Positions 50,168-58,447 of a stretch of DNA of 64,000 bases are shown here, one piece after another. The notes beneath the pieces are model-generated. The model had not been told where the DNA came from, did no database searches, and saw only the letters and a program-made list of their open reading frames with translations. Origin of the DNA: Archangiaceae bacterium. GTDB taxonomy: Bacteria > Myxococcota > Myxococcia > Myxococcales > Myxococcaceae. The DNA lies in NCBI GenBank assembly GCA_016714225.1, contig JADJNS010000037.1, positions 34,368-98,367 of the forward strand, in the 5' to 3' direction. Position 1 is the stretch's first letter; each line of letters opens with the position of its first letter. Made by a program: the position numbers and the translations under genes.

Positions 50168-51058
50168 GGAGCAGCTCTCGGAGAGTTTTCGCGCGCTGGG
50201 CGACCCGACTCGACTGCGCATCTTGCGGCTGCTGGGTGAGGCCCCGCTCAACGTCTCAGAGATCGTGTCGCTGGTGGGCGTAGCCCAATCGTCGGTCTCG
50301 CACCACCTGGGCAAGCTCAAGGGGCTCGAGCTGATCCGCGAAGAGCGGCAGGCGGGTACACGTATTATTCCCTGGCGGTGCCGCAGACCGACCCGCGCTG
50401 GCCCCTGATCCGGCTGACCCAGCAGGCCGAAGACGCGCACGGAGACCGCGCCCGCCTCACCGAGCTGCTGCGCCGGCGCGAAGATCGGCAGGCGCTCAAC
50501 GAGAAGCTGCTCGAGCCCGGCCAGTCGTGGATGCTGTGGGCCACCGCGCTCTCGACGCTGCTGCCTCCGCTCGACGTGGCCGACTTCGGCTGCGGCACGG
50601 GGGTGCTGAGCGTCGAGCTGGCGCGCTGGGCGAAGAAGGTGGTGGCGATCGATCGCGCCGCCTCGTCGCTCGAGCAGGCCCGGGCGCGCGCCGAGAAGGC
50701 GGGCGCCACGAACATCACCTTCCTCGAGGCCGACCTGCACAAGCTGCCGCTGCCGGCCGCGAAGAAAGACCTGGTGGTGATCTCGCAGAGCCTGCACCAC
50801 GTGGCCGAGCCGGCGGCGGTGCTGCGCGAGGCGGCCCGGCTGCTCAAGCCCGACGGCCGCATCGTGGTGCTCGAGCTGATGCCGCACCGCGAGAAGTGGG
50901 TGGTCGAGCAGCTCGGCCACCTTCACTCGGGGTTCGAGCCCGCCGTGCTCGAGCGCGAGCTCTCGGAGGCCGGCTTCAAGAACGTGGTGTTCACCCCGTA
51001 CGCCAGAGAGGGCGCGTCGCCGTTTCGCGTCTTCCTGCTCACCGGAGCAAAGAAATGA
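50166..51058 (+). pseudogene. ArsR-type regulator fused to a SAM methyltransferase domain, apparent frameshift
   Basis: The N-terminal ArsR winged helix (LGDPTRLRILRLLGEAPLNV, and VGVAQSSVSHHLGKLKGLEL) runs to about residue 63. The frame breaks at GGG 50354-50356; adding one G continues as RQAGYTYYSLAVPQTDPRWP into a class I methyltransferase (VADFGCGTGVLSVEL, the SAM loop, then VVAIDRAASSLEQARA and VVLELMPHREKWVV). ArsR-methyltransferase fusions are a known arrangement, so this is almost certainly one gene of about 297 codons with a 1-base loss. The stop overlaps metH (ATGA at 51055-51058). A SAM/SAH-responsive regulator of methionine synthesis is a reasonable inference. Confidence 0.8.
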
Positions 51059-54000
51059 CCGACTCGGCCCGTGCAGCCCGTGTCGCGGCGCTCAAGGCCG
51101 CGATGAAGGAGCGCATCATCGTGCTCGACGGCGCGATGGGTACGCAGATCTTCGCGCGCAACCTGAAGGCGCAGGACTTCGGCGGCGCGAAGTACGAGGG
51201 CTGCATGGAGTACCTGGCGATCACCCGGCCCGACGTGATTCAGGAGATTCACGAGGCGTACTTTCGCGCCGGCTGCGACGTGACCGAGACCAATACGTTC
51301 GGCGGCACGCCGCTGGTGCTCGACGAGTTCGGGCTGGGCGATCGCGCCCACGAGATCAACGTGCGCTGTGCGCAGCTGGCGCGCGCGGCGGCCGACAAGT
51401 TCGGGCCGAACCGCTGGGTGGCGGGCTCGATGGGCCCGACCACCAAGGCGATCTCGGTGGTGGGCGGCATCACCTTCGAGCAGTTGGTGAAGCACTTCGA
51501 GGCGCAGGCGCTCGGGCTGCTCGAAGGCGGGGTCGACTACCTGCTCGTCGAGACGTCGAACGACACCCGCACCATCAAGGCGGCGGTGCTCGGCATCGAG
51601 CAGGCGTTCGCGCGGGCGAAAGAGCGCATTCCGGTGGCGGTGTCGATCACCATCGAGCCGATGGGCACGATGCTGGCGGGCCAGACGGTCGACGCGCTGT
51701 CGACCGCGCTCGAGCACCTCGACCTGCTCTACCTGGGCCTCAACTGCGCCACCGGCCCCGAGTTCATGACCGACCACCTTCGCACCCTGGCCGGCATGAC
51801 GGCGTTTCCCACCAGCTGCGTGCCGAACGCCGGGTTGCCCGACGAGAACGGGAACTTTCTCGAGACGCCCGAGATGCTGGCGCGGGCCCTCAAGCGCTTC
51901 GCCGAGGCGGGGTGGCTGAACGTGGTGGGCGGCTGCTGCGGCACGCACCCGGGGCACATCGAGGCGATCTCGGCCGCGGTGCGGGGCCTCGCTCCGCGGG
52001 TGGCGCACCCCACGGTGAAGTCGCGGCTGAGCGGCGTCGACTGCGTCGAGATCGAAGACGTGCGCCCGATCATCGTGGGCGAGCGCACCAACGTGATCGG
52101 CAGCAAGAAGTTCAAAGAGCTGATCGTCGCGGGCCAGCTGGAAGACGCGGGCGAGGTGGCGCGCGCGCAGGTGAAGCGCGGCGCCCAGGTGATCGACGTG
52201 TGCCTGGCCAACCCCGACCGCGAAGAGCTCGAGGACATGGAGAGGTTCCTCGACGTGGTGGTGAAGAAGGTCAGGGCGCCGATCATGATCGACTCGACCG
52301 ACGAGAAGGTGATCGCGTCGGCGCTGACCTATTGCCAGGGCAAGGCGATCATCAACTCGGTGAACCTCGAAGACGGGCTCGAGCGCTTCGAGAAGGTGGT
52401 GCCGCTGGCGCGCCGGTTCGGCGCGGCGTTGGTGGTGGGGTGCATCGACGAGGTCGGCATGGCGGTGCCGCGGGCGCGCAAGCTCGAGGTGGCCGAGCGC
52501 TCGTTCGAGATACTCACCCGCGACTTCGGGGTGAAGCCCGAAGACATCTACTTCGACCCGCTGGTGTTCCCCTGCGCGTCGGGCGACAAGCAGTACACCG
52601 GCAGCGCGGTCGAGACGATCGAAGGCGTGCGGGCGATCAAGACGCGCTTCCCGCAGTGCAAGACGGTGCTGGGCATCAGCAACGTGAGCTTCGGGCTGCC
52701 GACCGCGGGCCGCGAGGTGCTGAACTCGGTGTTCCTCTATCACTGCGTGCAGGCGGGGTTGGATCTCGCGCTGGTGAACTCGGAGAAGCTCGAGCGGTAC
52801 CCGCAGATCGCCGAGCTCGAGAAGAAGCTCTGCGAAGATCTCATCTACCACCGGGGTGAAGACCCGATCACGCCGTTCGCGGCGCACTTTCGCGAGAAGA
52901 AGCCGACCGCGAAGGTGGTGTCGTCGAGCCTGTCGCTCGACGAGCGGCTGGCGCGCTACATCGTCGAGGGCACGCGCGACGGCCTGGTCGCCGATCTCGA
53001 TCTGAAGCTGGCCACGGGCACCCGGCCGCTCGACATCATCAACGGCCCGCTGATGCGCGGCATGGACGAGGTGGGGCGACTGTTCGGCAACAACGAGCTG
53101 ATCGTGGCCGAGGTGCTGCAGAGCGCCGAGGCGATGAAGGCGGCGGTGGCGTACCTCGAGCCGAAGATGGACAAGAGCGCCACCGCGGCGCGCGGGAAAA
53201 TGATTCTCGCCACGGTGAAGGGTGACGTGCACGACATCGGCAAGAACCTGGTCGAGATCATTCTCGCGAACAACGGGTTCCAGGTGGTGAACCTCGGCAT
53301 CAAGGTGCCGCCCGAGCAGCTGGTGGCCGCGGTGAAAGAGCACCGGCCAGACATCATCGGGCTGTCGGGGCTGCTGGTGAAGAGCGCGCACCAGATGGTG
53401 GCGACCGCGCAGGACCTGAGCTCGGCGGGAGTGTCGGTGCCGGTGCTGGTGGGCGGGGCGGCGCTGTCGAGAAACTTCGTCGACAAGCAGATCGCGCCGG
53501 CGTACTCGGGCACGGTCGCGTACGCGAACGACGCGATGAGCGGGCTCGAGTTGGCCAAGCAGATCGTCGACCCGGCGGCGTTCGCGAAGCTGAAGAGCGA
53601 TCTGGCCGAACGGCGCGAGAAGCTGAAGGCCGAGGCCGCGGCGGCGAAGCCGGCGGCGCCGGCGGCGGTGGCGAGCACGCAGCGCTCGGCGAAGATCGAG
53701 GTGCTGGGCAGGGTGCCGAAGGCGCCCGACTACGAGCGGCACGTGATCACCAACACGCCACTCGATCAGATCTGGCGCTTCATCAACCCGGTGATGCTCT
53801 ACGGCCGGCACTTCGGAGTGAAGGGCAGCGTGGCGCGGCTGCTCGGCACGCCCGAAGAGGCGAAGCTCAGAGAGACCGAAGACGGGCGCAAGGGCCTCGA
53901 TCTCAAAGAGAAGATCGACGCGATCAAGGCCGAGCTGCGCGGCGGGGTGATGAAGCCGCGTGCGGTGTTTCGCTTCTTCAAGGCGCGGGGTGAGGGGAAC

Positions 54001-54507
54001 ACCATTCACCTGCCCGAGGCCGGCGTCAGCTTCGAGCTGCCGCGGCAGGAGAAAGAGTCGCGGGTGTGCCTGTCTGATTTCGTGCACCCGACCGAAGACA
54101 ACCTGTGCCTGTTCGTGGTGACGGCGGGCGAGGGCATTCGGGCGCTGGCCGACCAGCACAAGGCGGCGGGCGACTTCATCAAGATGCACGGGGTGCAGGC
54201 CCTGGCGCTGGAGACGGCCGAGGCCTACGCCGAGCTGTTGCATGCGCAGATTCGCTCGATGTGGGGCACGCCCGACGGGCCCGAGATGACGATGCTCGAG
54301 CGGTTCCGCGCCGAGTACACGGGCAAGCGGTACTCGTTCGGGTACCCGGCGTGCCCACGCCTGGAAGATCAGGAGAAATTGTTCAAGGCGCTGGAGCCTT
54401 CGGACATCGGGGTGCAGCTGACGGACGGGTGCATGATGGAGCCCGAGGCGTCGGTTTCGGCGGTGGTGTTCCACCACCCCCAGGCTTTCTACTTCTCGGT
54501 GCAGTGA
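51055..54507 (+). CDS. metH: Cobalamin-dependent methionine synthase
   Basis: 1150 residues with all four modules. Homocysteine domain (about 1-315): IIVLDGAMGTQIFARNL, and zinc Cys residues in LGLNCAT and GGCCGTHP. Methyl-THF domain (about 335-610): IIVGERTNVIGSKKFKELIV, and DPLVFPCASGD. Cobalamin cap and Rossmann domains (about 640-880): the lower axial His in DVHDIGKNLV (about 725) and IIGLSGLLVKSAHQMV. Reactivation domain (about 905-1150): SAM site RYSFGYPACP. All catalytic elements look intact. It is coupled to the ArsR-methyltransferase gene. No cobalamin or SAM riboswitch is visible upstream, so control probably comes from that regulator. Confidence 0.97.
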   Translation: MTDSARAARVAALKAAMKERIIVLDGAMGTQIFARNLKAQDFGGAKYEGCMEYLAITRPDVIQEIHEAYFRAGCDVTETNTFGGTPLVLDEFGLGDRAHEINVRCAQLARAAADKFGPNRWVAGSMGPTTKAISVVGGITFEQLVKHFEAQALGLLEGGVDYLLVETSNDTRTIKAAVLGIEQAFARAKERIPVAVSITIEPMGTMLAGQTVDALSTALEHLDLLYLGLNCATGPEFMTDHLRTLAGMTAFPTSCVPNAGLPDENGNFLETPEMLARALKRFAEAGWLNVVGGCCGTHPGHIEAISAAVRGLAPRVAHPTVKSRLSGVDCVEIEDVRPIIVGERTNVIGSKKFKELIVAGQLEDAGEVARAQVKRGAQVIDVCLANPDREELEDMERFLDVVVKKVRAPIMIDSTDEKVIASALTYCQGKAIINSVNLEDGLERFEKVVPLARRFGAALVVGCIDEVGMAVPRARKLEVAERSFEILTRDFGVKPEDIYFDPLVFPCASGDKQYTGSAVETIEGVRAIKTRFPQCKTVLGISNVSFGLPTAGREVLNSVFLYHCVQAGLDLALVNSEKLERYPQIAELEKKLCEDLIYHRGEDPITPFAAHFREKKPTAKVVSSSLSLDERLARYIVEGTRDGLVADLDLKLATGTRPLDIINGPLMRGMDEVGRLFGNNELIVAEVLQSAEAMKAAVAYLEPKMDKSATAARGKMILATVKGDVHDIGKNLVEIILANNGFQVVNLGIKVPPEQLVAAVKEHRPDIIGLSGLLVKSAHQMVATAQDLSSAGVSVPVLVGGAALSRNFVDKQIAPAYSGTVAYANDAMSGLELAKQIVDPAAFAKLKSDLAERREKLKAEAAAAKPAAPAAVASTQRSAKIEVLGRVPKAPDYERHVITNTPLDQIWRFINPVMLYGRHFGVKGSVARLLGTPEEAKLRETEDGRKGLDLKEKIDAIKAELRGGVMKPRAVFRFFKARGEGNTIHLPEAGVSFELPRQEKESRVCLSDFVHPTEDNLCLFVVTAGEGIRALADQHKAAGDFIKMHGVQALALETAEAYAELLHAQIRSMWGTPDGPEMTMLERFRAEYTGKRYSFGYPACPRLEDQEKLFKALEPSDIGVQLTDGCMMEPEASVSAVVFHHPQAFYFSVQ

Positions 54508-54550
54508 AAACCTTGTGAAGTCGTGACCTTGGGGTATCTTTGGTCTCGCC

Positions 54551-54904
54551 ATGACCAAAGCGGACATCATCGAGAGTGTCTATGAGCGGGTGGGCTTCTC
54601 GAAGAAGGAGTCGGCGGAGATCGTCGAGCTCGTCTTCGACCAGCTGAAGGAGACGCTCGAGCGGGGTGACAAGGTCAAGATCTCCGGATTCGGGAACTTC
54701 CTGGTGCGCTTCAAGAAGGCGCGCGTGGGTCGTAACCCGCAGACGGGGAAGGAGATCGAGATCTCCGCGCGGCGGGTGCTGACGTTCAGGCCGAGCCAGG
54801 TGCTGAAGGCGGCGCTGAACGAAGGCCGCGTGCCCGAAGGCGACGGCCCGTCGGCGGAAGACGACGACGACGCCCCGGACGCCGACGAGGACGACGACGA
54901 GTGA
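54551..54904 (+). CDS. ihfA: Integration host factor subunit alpha-like protein with acidic tail
   Basis: 117 residues. Core residues 1-92 are HU/IHF fold: TKADIIESVYERVGFSKKES, GDKVKISGFGNFLVRFKKAR and VGRNPQTGKEIEISARRVLT, with the Pro that inserts into DNA in RNPQTG. The C-terminal 25 residues are strongly acidic (EDDDDAPDADEDDDE), absent from E. coli IHF. Acidic tails usually weaken or tune DNA binding. The gene uses AAGGAG for Lys-Glu three times, against the local preference for AAAGAG. It is monocistronic and followed by a structured intergenic element and tRNA-Pro. Confidence 0.93.
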   Translation: MTKADIIESVYERVGFSKKESAEIVELVFDQLKETLERGDKVKISGFGNFLVRFKKARVGRNPQTGKEIEISARRVLTFRPSQVLKAALNEGRVPEGDGPSAEDDDDAPDADEDDDE

Positions 54905-55005
54905 GCTGCTGACGGGTCGAACCTTTGCGATGCGCTGAGCAACACGCTTGCCTAAGCGCGGTCAGGCGGGCATAAGGCCGGCGTCGCAAAGCAGTGACCC
55001 GCAGC
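54905..55005. ncRNA. Long imperfect stem-loop between ihfA and tRNA-Pro (possible structured RNA)
   Basis: An 11-base stem CTTTGCGATGC (54923-54933) with GCGTCGCAAAG (54981-54991) includes one G-U pair. Outside it GCTGC (54905-54909) and GGGTC (54914-54918) pair with GACCC (54996-55000) and GCAGC (55001-55005). Inside, CGCTT-GCCT-AAGCG (54945-54958) forms a small hairpin. The whole element is about 100 bases and fills the gene gap. There is no T-run, so it is not an intrinsic terminator of the usual kind. It could be a small RNA, a processing leader for the tRNA, or a Rho-related element. Confidence 0.35.
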
Positions 55006-55008
55006 AAA

Positions 55009-55086
<78 letters not shown>

Positions 55087-55093
55087 GTTTCAA

Positions 55094-55129
55094 GCCCGCG
55101 GTTCCGAGAGGGACCGCGGGCTTTTTTTT
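55094..55129 (+). terminator. Intrinsic terminator after tRNA-Pro
   Basis: GCCCGCGGTTCC (55094-55105) pairs with GGGACCGCGGGC (55110-55121) around a GAGA loop, a 12-base stem with one G-U pair, followed by eight T (55122-55129). This is a textbook Rho-independent terminator. The T-run touches the stop codon of the convergent P450 gene; on the other strand the same stem lacks a following T-run. Confidence 0.95.
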
Positions 55130-56520
55130 CACCCCGGCGTAGGCGCTCGGCAGAGCCGCTGCACGGGACGCGAGGCGATCGTGCAGCTCACCGGCCCGGC
55201 CGGCCGCGCCAGCACGAGGTACTCGGTCTTCGGCAGCCCACGCTCTACCTGCGCGGGCGTGAACCGCTGCGCGAGCGCGGCGAGAATCAGCGTCGACTCC
55301 ATGAGCGAGAAGCTGTTTCCGATGCACTGCCGCGGCCCGAGGCTGAAGGGCAGGTAGGCGAACTTCGGCCGCTGCTTCTCGGCCTCGGCGTCGAGCCAGC
55401 GCTCGGGCACGAACGCCTCCGGCCGCTCCCAGTACGCGGGGTGTCGGTGAAGAATGAGCGGGCTCATGACCACCGTGCCGCCCGCGTGCACCTGAAACCC
55501 GCACACCACGTCGTCGGCCTTCACGCGTCGGCTCAGAATGTACGCAGGAGGGTGAAGGCGGAGCGTCTCTTGAATCACCGCGCGCGTCACCGGCAGGCGC
55601 GGCAGATCGTCGGCGGTCGGCGCGCGGCCCGCCAGCACGCGATCGAGCTCGTCGTGCAGCGCCATCGCGACCTCGGCGTGCGCATCGAGCCGCGCCCAGA
55701 CCCAGGTCAGCGCCACCGCCGTCGTCTCGTGGCCGGCCAGCAGCAGGGTGATGATCTCGTCGCGCAGCTGCGCATCGGTCATGCCCTCTCCGGTGTCCTC
55801 GTCTCGCGCCTCCATCAGCATCGAGAGCAGATCGTCTCCGGGTCGTGCGCGACGGGCGCGAATGATCTCGTCAACGACCGTGAACAGGGTGCGGCGCGCC
55901 TCGCGGAACGCGCGGTCGTACGCGGTCGGCAGAACCGGCGGAATCAGCCGCTTCGTGCTGAAGCGCTCGGCCAGCTGGGTGTTGAGCACGTCCCACGCGG
56001 CGGCGACCGTGGCGGCCTTCTCGGCCAGCGCCACGCCGAACAGCGCATCGCCGACCACCCTCAGCGTCAGCGCCGACATCTCGCGCATCATCGAGAGCGG
56101 GCCCGTCGCGGCTTCCCAGCGCGTTGCCACCTCGAGCGCCGCGGCGGTCATCGGCCCGGCCATCGCCGCGAGCCGCTGGCGGTGAAACGCAGGCTGCGCG
56201 AGCCGGCGCTGCCGCAGCCAGAAGCTGCCTTCGCTGGTGAGCAGCCCGTTGCCGAAGAGGCGCCGCAGCATCTGATACGAGCCGTGCTCCTTGGTGTAGT
56301 TGCCCACGTTGTCCTGCAGCACGCGCTTGACGCCGTCGGCGCTCGAGATGAAGTATGTGTCGGCTCCGGTGTAGCGGTAGCGCGCGACGTCGCCGTGCTG
56401 CTCGCGAATCGACGTCCACCGCTCGAGGGGGTCGACGCGCTTGCCGCGCAGCACGGACCACAGGGACACCGGCGCGGGGCCGGTAGCCTCGCGTGCGCTG
56501 CTCGGGTCGGTGACGTTCAT
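55129..56520 (-). CDS. Cytochrome P450
   Basis: 463 residues. All diagnostic motifs are present: I-helix LLLAGHETTAVALTW, K-helix ExxR in IQETLRLHPP, PERW-type meander (FVPERWLDAE), and haem loop FSLGPRQCIGN with the Cys ligand. The soluble form (no membrane anchor) and the C-terminal pattern LPFSLGPRQCIG fit the CYP102/CYP4-like bacterial group that often hydroxylates fatty acids. No redox partner gene is adjacent. It overlaps the TetR gene upstream (ATGA at 56517-56520), so the regulator and P450 are translated together and the P450 is probably induced by a ligand of that repressor. Confidence 0.94.
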   Translation of the reverse strand: MNVTDPSSAREATGPAPVSLWSVLRGKRVDPLERWTSIREQHGDVARYRYTGADTYFISSADGVKRVLQDNVGNYTKEHGSYQMLRRLFGNGLLTSEGSFWLRQRRLAQPAFHRQRLAAMAGPMTAAALEVATRWEAATGPLSMMREMSALTLRVVGDALFGVALAEKAATVAAAWDVLNTQLAERFSTKRLIPPVLPTAYDRAFREARRTLFTVVDEIIRARRARPGDDLLSMLMEARDEDTGEGMTDAQLRDEIITLLLAGHETTAVALTWVWARLDAHAEVAMALHDELDRVLAGRAPTADDLPRLPVTRAVIQETLRLHPPAYILSRRVKADDVVCGFQVHAGGTVVMSPLILHRHPAYWERPEAFVPERWLDAEAEKQRPKFAYLPFSLGPRQCIGNSFSLMESTLILAALAQRFTPAQVERGLPKTEYLVLARPAGPVSCTIASRPVQRLCRAPTPG

Positions 56521-57152
56521 GCGCGCTCCCGGTCGTGGGCTCCGGCGAGTATCTGCCGCATCTGCCGCGAGCCACGGGCCGTGCAGTGCGGCTGCAGCAA
56601 CGCGCAGCCCAGTTTTGCGAAGTGACGCACCGCCCGCTCGTCGCTCCAGTCACGCAGCGCCGCGGCGGTCAGCCAGCCGCTCGAGATGAGCGCGCTCTGC
56701 TCGTAGAGCACGTCGCCGCGGGCCAGCGCGGCGCGGCCCACGAAGCCGTTGGCGACCAACGCCGCCAGCATCTCGTCGTGCCGCTGACGGCGGCGCTTCG
56801 CCAGCGTGGCCTCGAAGCGAAGCAGCCGCGGGGAAGCCCGCACCGCGTCGACGTAGCTGTGCAGCACGAACCGGTACCGAAGCATGCTGCGCATCGCGCC
56901 GGTGGCCGCCGAGTAGAGCGAGACCAGCGTGAAGCGCTCCATCGGCACGGTGAAGACCCCGCGCAGGTTGTGCTCGTGCAGCTCGGTCACCAACGCCGCG
57001 ACCAGGTCGTCGAACGTGGCGAAGTGGTAGGCGAGGTTGCCCGGGCTCATCTTCGTGGCGCGCGCCACGTCGCGAACGCCCACTCGGCTCAGCCCCTGCT
57101 CGTTGAACAGCCCCAGGGCGACCTCGAGAATGCGCTGGCGGGTGTCGGCCAC
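56517..57152 (-). CDS. TetR-family transcriptional regulator
   Basis: About 211 residues. The helix-turn-helix is VADTRQRILEVALGLFNEQG, then VGVRDVARATKMSPGNLAYH, the TetR DNA-binding pattern with its F/H-x-T-x-x-L/Y helix. The ligand-binding part (about 60-205) is all-alpha with no assigned ligand. The start was set at GTG 57152, because an upstream ATG (57188) would place a perfect 17-base palindrome inside the coding region; the palindrome (57163-57179) is a natural operator. It overlaps the P450 gene by ATGA, and is probably autorepressing. Confidence 0.88.
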   Translation of the reverse strand: MADTRQRILEVALGLFNEQGLSRVGVRDVARATKMSPGNLAYHFATFDDLVAALVTELHEHNLRGVFTVPMERFTLVSLYSAATGAMRSMLRYRFVLHSYVDAVRASPRLLRFEATLAKRRRQRHDEMLAALVANGFVGRAALARGDVLYEQSALISSGWLTAAALRDWSDERAVRHFAKLGCALLQPHCTARGSRQMRQILAGAHDRERA

Positions 57153-57162
57153 GCCCGAATGA

Positions 57163-57179
57163 TTAGTACAATGTACTAA
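57163..57179. promoter_or_regulatory. Palindromic operator upstream of the TetR gene
   Basis: TTAGTACAATGTACTAA is a perfect 8+8 inverted repeat around one central A, ending 11 bases before the TetR start. It is AT-rich in a GC-rich region. It fits a TetR dimer operator controlling the TetR-P450 pair. Confidence 0.72.
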
Positions 57180-57306
57180 ATGGCGCAACCCGATCGGCCC
57201 ACCGGCGCGGAGTCGCCCCGGCCAGTTCGAAGGCCGCGGCTCGTTTTTCGGGGGCTGGGGCTGTCGTTTTCTTTCGGCGAGGGGGTTACAGCTTGATCAG
57301 CGGCGT

Positions 57307-58437
57307 ATGCGGCTCTCGAAATTCATCAACATGCACCACGACGAGATCCTCGACGAGTGGGTCAGGTTCGCGCGCGGGCTGCTGCCTTGGGCGACGGGGC
57401 TGAACGACAAAGCGCTGCGAGATCATGCGGATGAGCTCTTGAGCGCCGTGGTCGTCGACATGGAGTCGCCGCAGAGCACGAATCAGCAAGCCGAGAAATC
57501 GAAAGGCCATGCGGCAGAGGGGAAGCTCGGGCGGGTGGGGCAGAAGCACGCGACCGAGCGGCTCAAGACGGGCCTCAAGCTCGACCAGCTGGTGGCCGAG
57601 TACCGTGCCCTGCGAGCCACCGTTCTTCGGCTGTGGGATCAGACGCAGCGCGACAAGCAGGGAGAGATCACCCGCTTCAACGAGGCGATCGATGAGACCC
57701 TCGCTGAGGCAGCGAACTGGTACGCCGAAGAGTTGAGCCGCACGCGCGAGCAGTTTCTGGCGGTGCTGGGCCACGACCTGCGCAACCCCCTCGCTGCGAT
57801 CATCATGGGGGCCTCGACGCTCACCAGGTCCGAGACGATGACCGACCAGCAGGCTCGGGTCGCCACTCGAATCCTTAACAGCGGCGAGCGCATGAATCGA
57901 ATGGTCAACGATCTGTTGGATCTGACCCGCACCCGACTGGGGAGCGGTATTCCGATCATCACCAGGCCGATGAATCTCACGGCGGTGTGCCAGCAGGTGA
58001 TCGCCGAGCTCGAGGCCGCTCACCCCGATTGCGAGCTCTCGTTCGAGTCGAAGGGAGAGCTCGAAGGGGAGTGGGACAGCGACCGCCTCACCCAGGTGCT
58101 CTCGAACCTCGTCGCCAACGCCGTGCAGCACGGGGGCAAGGGCGGCTCAGTCAGGGTGGTGGCCGCCGGAGCCGCCACCGAGGTCGTGGTGCAGGTCATC
58201 AACCGGGGGCCGGTCATACCGATGAGCGTTCGCAGGCGAATCTTCGAGCCGATGGTTCGAGAGCAGAGCGCCGACCCTCGCAACATCGCCGGCCTGGGTC
58301 TGGGGCTCTACATCGCCCATGAGATCGTGGCGTCCCACCTGGGCCGAATCCAGGTCTCCTCGAACAAGAAGCAGGGAACCACGTTCAGCGTTCACCTGCC
58401 ACGGCACGCCCCGAAGACCCCCGCGCACGCTGCCTAG
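57307..58437 (+). CDS. Cytosolic sensor histidine kinase with RsbRD-like N-terminal domain
   Basis: 376 residues, no membrane segment. The N-terminal helical region (1-145: LSKFINMHHDEILDEWVRFA, then VGQKHATERLKTGLKLDQLV) resembles RsbRD/globin-like sensor domains that precede HisKA in bacteriophytochrome-like kinases. HisKA with phosphorylated His156 in FLAVLGHDLRNPLAAI. The HATPase part has NLVANAVQHGGKG (N box) and GLGLGLYIAHEIV (G box). No response regulator is adjacent, so it is an orphan. Codon choice is less biased than in neighbours (for example ATC CTC occurs). The stop is 10 bases from the convergent SDR gene. Confidence 0.9.
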   Translation: MRLSKFINMHHDEILDEWVRFARGLLPWATGLNDKALRDHADELLSAVVVDMESPQSTNQQAEKSKGHAAEGKLGRVGQKHATERLKTGLKLDQLVAEYRALRATVLRLWDQTQRDKQGEITRFNEAIDETLAEAANWYAEELSRTREQFLAVLGHDLRNPLAAIIMGASTLTRSETMTDQQARVATRILNSGERMNRMVNDLLDLTRTRLGSGIPIITRPMNLTAVCQQVIAELEAAHPDCELSFESKGELEGEWDSDRLTQVLSNLVANAVQHGGKGGSVRVVAAGAATEVVVQVINRGPVIPMSVRRRIFEPMVREQSADPRNIAGLGLGLYIAHEIVASHLGRIQVSSNKKQGTTFSVHLPRHAPKTPAHAA

Positions 58438-58447
58438 GCCCGCGGCC

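Noticed and set aside
50923..54570. A 1200-codon open frame antisense to metH
   Set aside because: Its translation is low-complexity Arg/His/Leu-rich with no domain, as expected for the reverse complement of a GC-rich gene. metH on the plus strand is intact.
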